From Terrimesophilobacter sp964651535 (GTDB lineage Bacteria > Actinomycetota > Actinomycetes > Actinomycetales > Microbacteriaceae), in the NCBI GenBank assembly GCA_964651535.1, contig CAZYYE010000001.1, positions 1,102,500 to 1,166,499 on the forward strand: DNA of 64,000 nt. Reading direction: 5' to 3'. This document shows, piece after piece, positions 1 to 8,389 of the stretch. Both the position numbers and the translations under genes were made by a program. The notes beneath the pieces were generated by a model. It ran no database searches and was not told the DNA's origin. It saw only the letters and a list, made by a program, of their open reading frames with translations. Each line of letters begins with the position of its first letter. Position 1 is the stretch's first letter.

Positions 1-360
1 GTTCGCCCTCTCCGGAGTCTCGTTTACCTGATTCTCGGCGCGCGGTGGGGGCGAGTTTTTACGGGGCTGCGCGAACCGATCTCGTTTGCCCGGCTCGACT
101 TTGTCTCCCGCGCACGCGAACTGGGCGTGCCCATTCTCATACTGCACAGCGACGACGATGCGTACGTGCCGTCGACGGCCTCGCGGGCACTTGCCGCTGC
201 GCGGCCGGACATCGTGACTTTCGTGCCATTTGCCGATGCCCGCCACACGAAGCTGTGGAACCATGCTCCCCAACTGTGGAACGCGAGCATTTCGGCGTGG
301 CTTACCTCTCTGAAGCCTTCAGCCAGTCAGGAGAGCACGGCCCATCGGGCGAATAGGTAG
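1..360 (+). CDS. Alpha/beta-hydrolase family protein, C-terminal part
   Basis: The gene enters from the left edge; 119 codons are visible in frame 1, ending in TAG. The visible part has the last strands of an alpha/beta-hydrolase fold: a strand 'ILILHSDDDAYVP' carrying the likely acid residue of the triad, and a later 'ADARHTKLWN' carrying the likely catalytic His just before the final helix. The nucleophile elbow lies outside the window, so the substrate class cannot be told. Its last 34 bases overlap the end of the convergent reductase gene. Family assignment rests on the Asp/His spacing only. Confidence 0.65.
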   Translation, partial: VRPLRSLVYLILGARWGRVFTGLREPISFARLDFVSRARELGVPILILHSDDDAYVPSTASRALAAARPDIVTFVPFADARHTKLWNHAPQLWNASISAWLTSLKPSASQESTAHRANR

Positions 361-1049
361 CCCTCGGAATCCGACAGTAGGTGCTCGAGTCGCAGCGGAA
401 GGTTCGCAGCGAGGCCGGGAAGCACGCGAGTGTCCGTCGCGCTCACCTGGGGGCTCGTGGACAGGCACAACTCGTCGACGAGACCGGCATTGAGCAGCTG
501 GCTCGCGAGGTTCGGTCCGCCTTCGCACACAATCCCTTCGTGGCCGAGCGCGCGGAGCGAGTGCGTCGCTTCGGCAAGATTCACGCTCGCGCGACCGCTC
601 GCCGTCTCGAGCTCGATGATGGCCGCATTCTCGATGCCGAGCGTGGCCCGGACGGTGGCGGCCGATGCCGAAGGACACAACACGATCACTTTTCCCGCGG
701 GGACATCGCGGGGGATTCGGTGCCCGCTCAGGTCCCCTGACCTCGTGACGATCGCCAGGGGAGCGGATTTCGGCAGAAAGTATCCTTCGGTTCGCACGCT
801 CGCCGCCCCGACGAGAACGATGTCGGCCAGGCGACGGAGTATTCCCAGGATGCGGCGGTCGACGCGATTGGTGAGCGACTCGGATGTCCCGTCTGCGCCG
901 GCCGCCTGGCCGTTGACGCTCGCGACGAGATTGATGCGGAGCCAACGCCGTTGCGGAGCGGCATAGAGGCCGGAGAGGGTTTCCCGACCGTCCAGGGTGT
1001 CTGCGTCGATCTCGACGGACGGCCACGGCACGAGCTGCCGCAGTTTCAC
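327..1049 (-). CDS. RibD C-terminal-like reductase (DHFR fold)
   Basis: A 240-residue protein of the pyrimidine-reductase/dihydrofolate-reductase-like superfamily, which reduces a pteridine or pyrimidine substrate with NADPH. Visible family marks are 'NLVASVNGQAAG' near residue 40 (substrate loop), 'RRLADIVLVGAASVRTEGY' around 73-91, and 'CEGGPNLASQLLNAGLVDEL' around 175-195, the usual nucleotide-binding Gly-Gly motif with Leu-Val-Asp-Glu. There is no RibD deaminase domain, so this is the stand-alone reductase type common in actinobacteria and often of unknown substrate. It is last in a minus-strand operon; its ATG overlaps the sufE stop by four bases, indicating translational coupling. Confidence 0.82.
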   Translation of the reverse strand: MKLRQLVPWPSVEIDADTLDGRETLSGLYAAPQRRWLRINLVASVNGQAAGADGTSESLTNRVDRRILGILRRLADIVLVGAASVRTEGYFLPKSAPLAIVTRSGDLSGHRIPRDVPAGKVIVLCPSASAATVRATLGIENAAIIELETASGRASVNLAEATHSLRALGHEGIVCEGGPNLASQLLNAGLVDELCLSTSPQVSATDTRVLPGLAANLPLRLEHLLSDSEGYLFARWAVLS

Positions 1050-1489
1050 GTCGTCGTCCTGGCCAGAACCTGCCGTTTCGTGCGACCCAGCATTGCGCTC
1101 ATTCCCCGGATGCGCAGGGGACTGACGGCTTCCGTGAGCCCCAGGGTGAGGGGGAAGTCTTCCGGGATGTCGAGAACCTGCGACGCGGTGAGCCCCGAAA
1201 GGCCCTGCACGAGAATCGACGCAAACCCCCGAGTCGTCGGAGCCTCCTTCGGCGCTGTGGCGTGAAGGTGCACGATCCCGGCGTCATCCACGTCGACGAA
1301 AATGTACACGGGCGACTGGCATTCGACGACCCGTTCGAACAAATCAGGATGATCCCGGTACCTCTCCGGCAGTTCCGGGAGTTCGTTGGCGAATTCCAGA
1401 AGCAGCGTCAGACGATCGCGAACCTCGAGCTCGCCGAATTCTTCACGAATGTCCGCGAGTGCCTGGGGGAGCGAAGTGTCAGGCATCAT
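1046..1489 (-). CDS. sufE: SufE-family sulfur acceptor protein
   Basis: A 147-residue SufE-like protein. Family members accept persulfide sulfur from a cysteine desulfurase on an invariant Cys and pass it on for Fe-S cluster assembly. That Cys is C57 in 'VVECQSPVYIFV', preceded by the typical 'ELPELPERYRDHPDLFERV' helix. Length and motif order match the family. It lies 21 bp downstream of the rhodanese gene and overlaps the next gene by four bases. The pairing with a rhodanese suggests the two handle the same protein-bound sulfane sulfur, a link that is known for other actinobacteria but inferred here. Confidence 0.9.
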   Translation of the reverse strand: MMPDTSLPQALADIREEFGELEVRDRLTLLLEFANELPELPERYRDHPDLFERVVECQSPVYIFVDVDDAGIVHLHATAPKEAPTTRGFASILVQGLSGLTASQVLDIPEDFPLTLGLTEAVSPLRIRGMSAMLGRTKRQVLARTTT

Positions 1490-1510
1490 CTCCCCATTCT
1501 TCCATCGCGG

Positions 1511-2410
1511 TCACCGGCGCGGGACTTCCCCCGGCTCGGGTCCGGTCGCAATCGGGACGCGGACTGAGCTGCCCCACTCGGTCCACGAACCGTCGTAGTT
1601 TCGGACGTTCTCGAACCCCAGCAGGTACTTGAGAACGAACCAGGTGTGGCTCGACCGCTCGCCGATCCGGCAGTATGCGACGATGTCGTCGCCCTCCTCG
1701 AGGCCGGCCTCGCCGTGATAAATCGCGTCGAGTTCGGCGCGAGGCTTGAACGTCGCATCGGGTGCTGCGGCCCTCGCCCAGGGAACCGAGGCTGCAGAGG
1801 GGATGTGGCCCGCGCGGAGCGACCCTTCGCTCGGGTACCCGGGAATCTCCGTTCGCTCGCCCGTGTACTCCTCGGTCGAGCGCACGTCGACGAGCGGCTT
1901 GCCGAAGTGCTGGAGAACGTCGTCCCGATAGGCGCGATTCGTAGAATCATCCCGCTCGACGACGGGGTACTCGACGGGCACGATCGTGGCGGCATCGGTC
2001 GTCAGTGGCCGGCCTTCCTCCTGCCATTTGGCGCGTCCGCCGTCCAGAAGTCGGACGTCGTCGTGACCGAACAGCGTGAATACCCACAGCGCGTATGCTG
2101 CCCACCAATTGCTCTTGTCGCCGTAGAGAACCACGGTTGTGTCGCGGGAGATCCCTTTCGAGCCGGCCAGCTTCGAAAACGCTTCCGAATCCAGGAAATC
2201 GCGCTCCACCGGATCGTTCAATTCGGTGTGCCAGTCGATCTTGACGGCACCGGGGATGTGCCCGGTTTCATACAGGAGCACATCTTCATTCGATTCGACG
2301 ACGACGAGTCCAGGTTTGCCGAGGTTGGCTTCGAGCCATTCCGTGCTCACGAGCCGCTCGGGGTGCGCATACTCGGAAAACTTTGCCGCTGGGTCAGTCT
2401 CGACGGTCAT
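1511..2410 (-). CDS. sseA: Sulfurtransferase (two-domain rhodanese)
   Basis: A 299-residue two-domain rhodanese, thiosulfate or 3-mercaptopyruvate sulfurtransferase. The N-terminal half is the inactive rhodanese domain (VSTEWLEANLG ... VVESNEDVLLYETGHIPGA). The C-terminal half carries the active-site loop C247-R-I-G-E-R-S, the Cys-Arg-x-Gly-x-Arg form typical of the CysA/SseA proteins of actinobacteria. First gene of the minus-strand operon with sufE and the RibD-like gene. The 187 bp between it and zapE must hold both divergent promoters; no operator stood out there. Confidence 0.9.
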   Translation of the reverse strand: MTVETDPAAKFSEYAHPERLVSTEWLEANLGKPGLVVVESNEDVLLYETGHIPGAVKIDWHTELNDPVERDFLDSEAFSKLAGSKGISRDTTVVLYGDKSNWWAAYALWVFTLFGHDDVRLLDGGRAKWQEEGRPLTTDAATIVPVEYPVVERDDSTNRAYRDDVLQHFGKPLVDVRSTEEYTGERTEIPGYPSEGSLRAGHIPSAASVPWARAAAPDATFKPRAELDAIYHGEAGLEEGDDIVAYCRIGERSSHTWFVLKYLLGFENVRNYDGSWTEWGSSVRVPIATGPEPGEVPRR

Positions 2411-2597
2411 TCGGCTTCCTCCTGTGTGTGCCCATCCGGCGGACGTCGCGAAAAGCGGGAGTGACGGCGATAGGCTGGTGTAGTCCCGCTAGTACCAATG
2501 TACGCACTATCTCTGCGTGGCGGCGAGGACGACGACAGTCCGTCAACCCGTCGGTCACATCGATCCAGGTTGAGCAAGCACCTTGAGGAAGAGCGAC

Positions 2598-3623
2598 GTG
2601 CAAACACCACAGAAGACGGACCATGGGAGCATCACCTCCCGTCGGTCGAGTCTCTCCGGTTCCGAAATGGTCGATCATTTGGTTCCCGGTCGGCAGTTTC
2701 GAACGGCGACCGTCGACTCCTACCGGCCAGACCCCGAATACCCTTCGCAAGCGGCGGCGGTGGATGCCGTGCGGGCGTTTGCTGCGTCGTGGCTGCCAGG
2801 ATCGAACGGCTTCTTCACGCGCAGGAAGAGCTCCGTCGCTCTTCCCGGAATTTATCTGGATGGCGGGTTCGGCGTCGGCAAGACGCACTTGCTTGCCGCA
2901 CTGTGGAGCCTTGCACCGGGCCGGAAGTATTTCGGCACCTTCATCGAGTACACGGCGCTCGTCGGTGCGCTGGGTTATGCGGGAACGGTGAGCCTTCTGC
3001 GCGGCGCGAGTTTGATTTGCATCGACGAGTTCGAGCTGGATGACCCCGGGGACACGCGGCTCATGTCGCGACTACTCGGCGACCTCGTGGCGTCCGGCAC
3101 GCGCATCGCCGCAACCTCGAATACGCCGCCCAATGCGCTCGGCGACGGCCGGTTCGCCGCGGTCGACTTTCTGCGGGAGATCGACTCCCTGGCCGCGCGA
3201 TTCGCCATCATCCGCATCGATGGGCTCGATTACCGGAGGAGGGCGATCGACGGTCACGCTGTGGCCGTCTCCGAGGATGAGTTCGAGAGCGCCATCGAGG
3301 AAATCGAAGGGCAGGTCACCGTCGATGACTTCCCAGTGGTTGTCCGGCACCTCGCGACAGTTCACCCTTCCCGATACGTGAAAATCATCGAGGGACTCGC
3401 GGCCGTGGGTATCCGCGACGTCACGGTCCTGCACAATCAGTCGAATGCGCTTCGCCTGGTTGCGTTCGTCGACCGCCTGTACGACGCGCGCGTTCGCGTC
3501 ATCGCGACGGGGGTTCCGTTGGATCTGGTGTTCTCCGAGGAAATGCTCGCTGGCGGCTACCGCAAGAAGTACTTGCGTGCCGCGTCGAGGTTGATCTCGT
3601 TGACGAGCGGTGCGCTCGACTGA
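2598..3623 (+). CDS. zapE: ZapE/AFG1-family ATPase
   Basis: A P-loop ATPase of the AFG1/ZapE family (about 341 residues), a group linked to FtsZ ring stability in proteobacteria and to protein quality control in mitochondria. Seen: Walker A 'GGFGVGKTHLL' near residue 95, Walker B 'SLICIDEFELDD' near 138, and the family's sensor region 'RIAATSNTPPNALGDGRF'. I chose the GTG at 2598 because GAGGAAG lies about seven bases upstream; a TTG at 2583 and an ATG at 2667 are the other in-frame options. It is divergent from the rhodanese operon. The family is clear; the cell-division role is only by homology. Confidence 0.85.
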   Translation: MQTPQKTDHGSITSRRSSLSGSEMVDHLVPGRQFRTATVDSYRPDPEYPSQAAAVDAVRAFAASWLPGSNGFFTRRKSSVALPGIYLDGGFGVGKTHLLAALWSLAPGRKYFGTFIEYTALVGALGYAGTVSLLRGASLICIDEFELDDPGDTRLMSRLLGDLVASGTRIAATSNTPPNALGDGRFAAVDFLREIDSLAARFAIIRIDGLDYRRRAIDGHAVAVSEDEFESAIEEIEGQVTVDDFPVVVRHLATVHPSRYVKIIEGLAAVGIRDVTVLHNQSNALRLVAFVDRLYDARVRVIATGVPLDLVFSEEMLAGGYRKKYLRAASRLISLTSGALD

Positions 3624-3679
3624 TGTGAGGCAATGGCGGGTGTAGTCTCGGTGTCGGAGCGCCGGGAAGTCGGGTCGGC

Positions 3680-4219
3680 ATGGCGTCGCGGTTGCGACGG
3701 AACGTGTTGATGGATGATGCGGAGAAAACCGTGCGTGTTTCCGAACTGGCAATAACCATCCCTGTCGTCGACCGGGAAACCAGCGTTGTGACTGCCGCGC
3801 AGATCATTGCGCGGGACAGCAGGGCGAGCATCGTTGTCGCCGATGCCAAGGGGCACCCGGTCGCCGCCATTGCCGCAGTCGACGTCCTTCGGGTTCTCGT
3901 TCCCCGATACGTCATCGACGACGTTTCGCTCGCAGCGGTTTTCGACGAGAAGGGTGCGGATGAAGTCTGGCGGAACGTTCCTTCCCGTACGGTCGGAGAA
4001 CTCGTCGACGATGACGAGTCGCGCACCCTCGACATCCTCGAGGTCGAACCGGATGACACGCTTCTTGAAGTCGCCGCGCGCATGGCCGATTCGCGCGCGG
4101 TCGTCGCACTGGTCAAAGGCGAGCCGGGCGAAGCACTGAAGTTCGTGACGTTGCCCGCCGTGCTCGATGCTGTTCTCCATGTCGGCCACGGCGCGAAGGG
4201 CACGGGCGCTTCGGCATGA
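3680..4219 (+). CDS. CBS-domain protein
   Basis: A 179-residue soluble protein made of two CBS motifs, roughly residues 20-80 ('TIPVVDRETSVVTAAQIIARDSRASIVV') and 115-175 ('ILEVEPDDTLLEVAARMADSRAVVALV'). CBS pairs bind adenine nucleotides and usually gate a partner. Its stop overlaps the start of the next gene, an ion transporter, by four bases (ATGA), so the likely role is regulation of that transporter. An ATG at 3710 is an alternative start and would remove ten unconserved residues. Confidence 0.8.
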   Translation: MASRLRRNVLMDDAEKTVRVSELAITIPVVDRETSVVTAAQIIARDSRASIVVADAKGHPVAAIAAVDVLRVLVPRYVIDDVSLAAVFDEKGADEVWRNVPSRTVGELVDDDESRTLDILEVEPDDTLLEVAARMADSRAVVALVKGEPGEALKFVTLPAVLDAVLHVGHGAKGTGASA

Positions 4220-5502
4220 GCATTCAGGTGATCCTGGCGCTCGTCATTTTTGCGGGCGCCTACGTCTTCATAGTTGCCGAGTGGGTTCCTCGCATGACCG
4301 TCGCCCTTGTCGGCGCGGGCCTCATGATCGTCATCGGCGCCACCGACGACCACGGCGTGTTCTTCTCGGAAGAAACGGGAATCGACTGGAACGTCATTTT
4401 CCTTCTGCTCGGGATGATGATCATCGTCGGGATTCTGCAGCAGAGCGGCGTGTTCGAATTCCTGGCCATTTGGGCCGCCAAACGTGCGCGGGGGCGACCG
4501 TTCGTCATCATGGTCATGCTCGTGCTGATCACGGCAGTGCTTTCCGCATTCCTCGACAATGTGACAACGGTGCTGTTGATTGCGCCCGTCACGCTGCTCA
4601 TTTGCGAACGGCTTGCCGTTCCCGTCGCACCGTTTCTCATCGCGGAAATCATGGCGAGCAACATTGGCGGAACGGCGACCCTGATCGGCGATCCTCCCAA
4701 CATCATCATCGCGAGCCGTGCCGGTTTGAGTTTCAATGATTTTCTCGTGAACCTTGCGCCCATCGTCGTCGTGCTGCTGGCCGTGTTCATCGGTTTGTGC
4801 TGGATCATGTTCCGCAATCAAATGCGCTACGACCCTGAGCGCGTCGGTCGAGTCATGGCGCTCAACCCGCGGGAGGCGATTCGCGACGTTGTGCTTCTCG
4901 TGAAGTCGCTCATCGTGGTTGCGCTCGTGTTGACCGGGTTCATCCTTCACTCTGCGATAGGCGTGGGGCCGGCGATCGTCGCGCTCTTGGGTGCCGGCGT
5001 CCTCGTTCTGATCGCGAGGCTCGAGCCGCGGAAAATCTTCGCCGACGTCGAATGGGAGACGCTCCTGTTCTTCGTTGGGCTGTTCATCATGGTGGGTGCT
5101 CTCGTGAATCTCGGCATCATCCGCTATATCGGAGAGCTCGCCATCGATGCGATCGGAGACAACTACTTCGGGGCCGCAACCGGCCTGTTGTTCGGTTCGG
5201 CGATCGTGTCCGGAATCATCGACAACATCCCCTATGTTGCGACGATGGCCCCACTCACGAGCGACCTCGTCCAGGCAGGCGGAGCGGCGGCCCAACCGTT
5301 GTGGTGGGCGCTCGCTCTCGGAGCGGATTTGGGCGGGAACCTCACGGCCATCGGCGCGAGCGCCAACGTGGTTGTACTGGGAATCGCGAAGCGGGCCGGC
5401 CATCCGATCTCGTTTTGGACGTTCACGAAGTACGGCATTCTCGTCACAGCCGTCACCATTTCGCTCAGCCTGCCCTATGTCTGGCTTCGCTACTTCGCGT
5501 GA
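4216..5502 (+). CDS. ArsB/NhaD-family ion transporter
   Basis: A 428-residue polytopic membrane protein of the ion transporter superfamily (ArsB, NhaD, P-protein type), with about eleven membrane segments. Diagnostic stretches are 'FLDNVTTVLLIAPVT' and 'EIMASNIGGTATLIGDPPNI', the first re-entrant half, and the mirrored second half 'SGIIDNIPYVATMAP' with 'LGADLGGNLTAIGASANVV'. The substrate (Na+/H+, arsenite or a dicarboxylate) cannot be told from sequence. No arsenic genes are nearby, and coupling to a CBS protein suggests nucleotide-gated ion transport. Confidence 0.85.
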   Translation: MSIQVILALVIFAGAYVFIVAEWVPRMTVALVGAGLMIVIGATDDHGVFFSEETGIDWNVIFLLLGMMIIVGILQQSGVFEFLAIWAAKRARGRPFVIMVMLVLITAVLSAFLDNVTTVLLIAPVTLLICERLAVPVAPFLIAEIMASNIGGTATLIGDPPNIIIASRAGLSFNDFLVNLAPIVVVLLAVFIGLCWIMFRNQMRYDPERVGRVMALNPREAIRDVVLLVKSLIVVALVLTGFILHSAIGVGPAIVALLGAGVLVLIARLEPRKIFADVEWETLLFFVGLFIMVGALVNLGIIRYIGELAIDAIGDNYFGAATGLLFGSAIVSGIIDNIPYVATMAPLTSDLVQAGGAAAQPLWWALALGADLGGNLTAIGASANVVVLGIAKRAGHPISFWTFTKYGILVTAVTISLSLPYVWLRYFA

Positions 5503-5545
5503 GAGTCATCCCCGTTAACGAAACGTTCACACCAAGCCCCCGCCC

Positions 5546-5561
5546 GTAACACGCGCGAAAC
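5546..5561. promoter_or_regulatory. GlnR-type nitrogen control box upstream of amt
   Basis: GTAAC, six bases, GAAAC: this matches the GTnAC-n6-GAAAC a-site/b-site pattern known for GlnR in actinobacteria. It lies about 75 bases before the ammonium transporter start. Only one full pair is seen; a GAAAC at 5520-5524 upstream lacks the matching GTnAC. Confidence 0.5.
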
Positions 5562-5636
5562 CATCCGAGCGGTGTTGCGGAAACCTGCGCAGGGCACTCT
5601 GTCAACCATGCGAAAAGTTGACGGAAAGGCAGGCTG

Positions 5637-6848
5637 ATGATGGATACCGGCGAACTTACGTGGGCGGTGACGGCGTCCGCGCTCGTGCTCCTCATGACCC
5701 CGGGCGTTGCGTTCTTCTACGGGGGACTTGTCAAGGCGAAGAGCGTGGTGAGCATGATGATGATGAGTTTCGGTGCGCTCGGGCTCATCAGCGTCCTGTG
5801 GATCCTGTACGGATTCGCCATGTCCAGCGTCGACGCTCCTGGCGACTTCAGCGGCAATCCGTTTTCCGACTTCGCCCTGGTGTCTGCCGACAACGAAACA
5901 CTCATCGGTGCGCTCTTCGGGGCGACGTTCGCGATCATCGCCGTTGCGCTCGTGTCCGGAGCGATCGTGGATCGCGCAAAGTTCGGTGCGTGGCTTGCGT
6001 TTGCGGGGCTGTGGGCGACGCTCGTCTACTTTCCCGTCGCGGCGTGGGTGTGGGGCGGCGGATGGATCATGAACCTCGGCTATGCGCTGGGGCTGGACTA
6101 CACCGTTATCGATTATGCGGGTGGCACCGCCGTGCACATCAACGCGGGTGCAGCGGCTCTCGCTCTGGCGATTGTGCTCGGCAAGAGGGTCGGTTTCGGC
6201 AAGGGGGCGCACAAACCGCACAATGTTCCGCTGGTGCTTCTCGGGGCGGCCATCCTCTGGTTCGGCTGGTTCGGGTTCAACGTCGGTGCCGAGTACCTGA
6301 ACGGCATGGCCAACGCGGGTCTCATCGCGATCAACACTCTCGGCGCCACGGGAGCAGCCATCATCGGCTGGCTCGTAGTCGAAAAGGTCAAGGAGGGGAA
6401 GCCGACTGCGGTGGGGGCGAGCTCGGGCGCTGTCGCCGGCCTCGTCGCCATCACGCCGGCGTGCGCGAATCTCACGCCGGGCCTCGGCCTGCTTCTCGGA
6501 CTCATAGCCGGTGCGGTGTGCGCCATGGCCGTCGAACTCAAATTCACGTTCGGATTCGACGACTCGCTCGATGTCGTGGGCATCCACATGATCGGTGGGC
6601 TGCTTGGCACGGTGTATCTGGGCTTCTTCGCAACGGGCACCGGCCTGTTCGTCGGAGGGAATGCCATGCAACTCGTCATCCAGCTCATCGCGTCGGTTGC
6701 CGTGCTCGGGTATTCGTTCGCGGTGGCTCTCGTGATCGGGTGGGCAATACACCGAACGATCGGATTCCGTGTGAAGAGCGAGGACGCGCGCGCCGGAATC
6801 GACACGATCATGCACGGCGAGAACGGGTACGTGCTCGATTCGGTCTGA
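5637..6848 (+). CDS. amt: Ammonium transporter
   Basis: A 403-residue Amt/MEP/Rh family channel for ammonium uptake, about eleven membrane helices. The family signature is 'DYAGGTAVHINAG' with D159 and pore histidine H167. The second pore histidine is H317 in 'VGIHMIGGLLG'. These correspond to the twin-His pair of E. coli AmtB (168 and 318). 'AWVWGGGW' holds the tryptophan near the recruitment site. No glnK follows, unlike the usual actinobacterial amt-glnK-glnD order; a diverged Amt-like gene takes that place 44 bp downstream. A GlnR-type box upstream fits nitrogen control. Confidence 0.95.
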   Translation: MMDTGELTWAVTASALVLLMTPGVAFFYGGLVKAKSVVSMMMMSFGALGLISVLWILYGFAMSSVDAPGDFSGNPFSDFALVSADNETLIGALFGATFAIIAVALVSGAIVDRAKFGAWLAFAGLWATLVYFPVAAWVWGGGWIMNLGYALGLDYTVIDYAGGTAVHINAGAAALALAIVLGKRVGFGKGAHKPHNVPLVLLGAAILWFGWFGFNVGAEYLNGMANAGLIAINTLGATGAAIIGWLVVEKVKEGKPTAVGASSGAVAGLVAITPACANLTPGLGLLLGLIAGAVCAMAVELKFTFGFDDSLDVVGIHMIGGLLGTVYLGFFATGTGLFVGGNAMQLVIQLIASVAVLGYSFAVALVIGWAIHRTIGFRVKSEDARAGIDTIMHGENGYVLDSV

Positions 6849-6892
6849 ATGTTTTCGGCGCGGGGTCGTCCCCTTCGTGGTAGTCATGGAGA

Positions 6893-7879
6893 GTGGCTGA
6901 CCCGATCCTCTATCTGGCGTGCGCCGTCATCACGCTTGCCGGAGTTCCGGGGATGCTCCTGTACACGGGCGGGACCTGGATCGTGCTGAGCCGGGACATT
7001 GCTCAACTTTGCGGCCTGTGGGTTGTCGTCGGCGTTGTGACGGGATTGACGGGTGCGCTCCCAGGCGGTTTCGCGATCCTCGTGCCAGTTCTCGGGCTCG
7101 TGGTCGGAACCGGGGTTGCCGCGGCTTTGGCGGAGCGGATCGGGGTGCGCGGCATCCGCGCCGTGCTTCTGGCGGGGTTCAGCCTCCTGATCTTTCTGCC
7201 GCTCGCCCTCGTCGTGTTCGGGGGCGGCGGAACGTGGCTGTATCGGGAGGTGGGCAGCCTCGACTTCGCCGGCGCGCTCCCGGCGGCGATCGGCACAGGC
7301 GGCTTTCTGACGGTGTTTGCTCTCGCATCAGGCACGCGTGCGGCGAGCGAACGGGTTCTTGCCCTGAGGGGAGCGATGCTCGTCGCCGTCGCGGCACTCG
7401 CGTGCGCTGTCGGCCTGGAATTGCGGATCGACGAGCTGACTCCCGCCATTGCTCTGCACATGCTCATGACCCCGGCGATCGCGATTCTGGCGGCGGCGGG
7501 GATCGAGCGGGTGAAGCGAGGCCGCAACACGCGCGAAGGGCTCGGGGCCGGGACGCTCGCGGGCACCGCGGCTGCGCTCGCGACGACCGCCTATCTCGAG
7601 ACCGTTTCTGCCCTCATCCTCGGACTTCTCGCCGGTGCGGTCGCCGAGGCGGCGTTTCGCGGCGCTTCGGCCGCCTGGCGCCTGGCGACGCCGCTGTTGA
7701 TCGGGGGTGTAACAGGGATGCTGTTCCTCGGGATTTTCGGGCTGGATGTCGGGTTTGTGTACTCCGGGCAGCCAATGCTTCTTGCCCGCCAGGCGCTGGT
7801 TGTCGGCGTTTCGCTCATCTACACCGCCATCGTGTCGTTGGCGCTCATCGTGCCGCTTCGCGGCCGGTTCCGCCGATGA
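6893..7879 (+). CDS. Diverged Amt-like membrane protein lacking pore histidines
   Basis: A 328-residue, about ten-helix membrane protein that aligns along its length with the Amt just upstream: 'AALAERIGVRGI' matches the Amt 'SGAIVDRAKFGA' turn, 'LVVFGGGG' matches 'AWVWGGGW', 'LDFAG' matches 'IDYAG', and 'IGGVTGMLFLGIFG' matches 'IGGLLGTVYLGFF'. The conserved Asp is kept (D124), but the position of the first pore His is A132 and that of the second is a Leu, so ammonium conduction as known is unlikely. GTG start; the ribosome site is weak. Probably co-transcribed with amt. A role as a sensor or Amt partner is only a guess. Confidence 0.7.
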   Translation: MADPILYLACAVITLAGVPGMLLYTGGTWIVLSRDIAQLCGLWVVVGVVTGLTGALPGGFAILVPVLGLVVGTGVAAALAERIGVRGIRAVLLAGFSLLIFLPLALVVFGGGGTWLYREVGSLDFAGALPAAIGTGGFLTVFALASGTRAASERVLALRGAMLVAVAALACAVGLELRIDELTPAIALHMLMTPAIAILAAAGIERVKRGRNTREGLGAGTLAGTAAALATTAYLETVSALILGLLAGAVAEAAFRGASAAWRLATPLLIGGVTGMLFLGIFGLDVGFVYSGQPMLLARQALVVGVSLIYTAIVSLALIVPLRGRFRR

Positions 7880-8049
7880 TCGCTCACGAGGCAGCCGGGA
7901 AAAGGGTGGGCCTTCCCAGGCGATTCTCAAACAAGCGCCCGGCGCTGAAATCGTTGATTCACCATGTTCTCAAGGGGGCTGAGGCGCGCGGTCCGCGCAA
8001 TCGAACCTCAGAAAGACACGATACTCGGGGCGCGGTCGCGAAAAATTCG

Positions 8050-8373
8050 GTGAAGTCTCAAACACGATTGACTCCCGAACAGCGTGCGGAGCTGGTCGCC
8101 GACTACGAGGCAGGAATGCCGGTTCGGATGATTGCCGCGAGGTACGGAGTACACCGCGGAACAATCCCCACAATGGTCCAGCGCGCGGGTGTTTCGCTCC
8201 GCATTGTGGGGTTGAGCGTTGACGAGCGCGAGCAAGCGTCATCCCTCTATGAAAGTGGGATGACGCTCACGCAAGTCGCCCGTCGCATGAGAATCGGCGA
8301 TGAGGCGGCACGCCAAGCGGTATTGGACTCGGGTGGACAAATCCGGCCTCGGGGTAGGCCCGCGAAAAGTTGA
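8050..8373 (+). CDS. Small helix-turn-helix protein
   Basis: A 107-residue protein with two helix-turn-helix units: 'AELVADYEAGMPVRMIAARYG' (about 14-34) and 'REQASSLYESGMTLTQVARR' (about 60-79), of the resolvase/transposase Hin type, ending in a basic tail. GTG start at 8050; the frame is open further upstream to 7876 but that extension has no recognisable content. Such small proteins often sit at the edges of genomic islands. Here it stands between chromosomal genes and the Qat operon, so it may mark the boundary. The 170 bp between 7880 and 8049 show nothing else. Confidence 0.5.
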   Translation: MKSQTRLTPEQRAELVADYEAGMPVRMIAARYGVHRGTIPTMVQRAGVSLRIVGLSVDEREQASSLYESGMTLTQVARRMRIGDEAARQAVLDSGGQIRPRGRPAKS

Positions 8374-8389
8374 GCTCGGGAAGCAGCCG

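Noticed and set aside
3499..5403. 634-codon minus-strand ORF opposite the CBS and ArsB/NhaD genes
   Set aside because: Low-complexity Asp/His/Arg-rich translation typical of the antisense of high-GC genes; the plus-strand proteins have clear motifs.
5490..6887. 465-codon minus-strand ORF opposite amt
   Set aside because: Antisense shadow; no ribosome site and the plus-strand frame has the Amt signatures.
7876..8049. N-terminal extension of the small helix-turn-helix protein
   Set aside because: The frame is open but the translation has no recognisable content and no start with a ribosome site better than the GTG at 8050.
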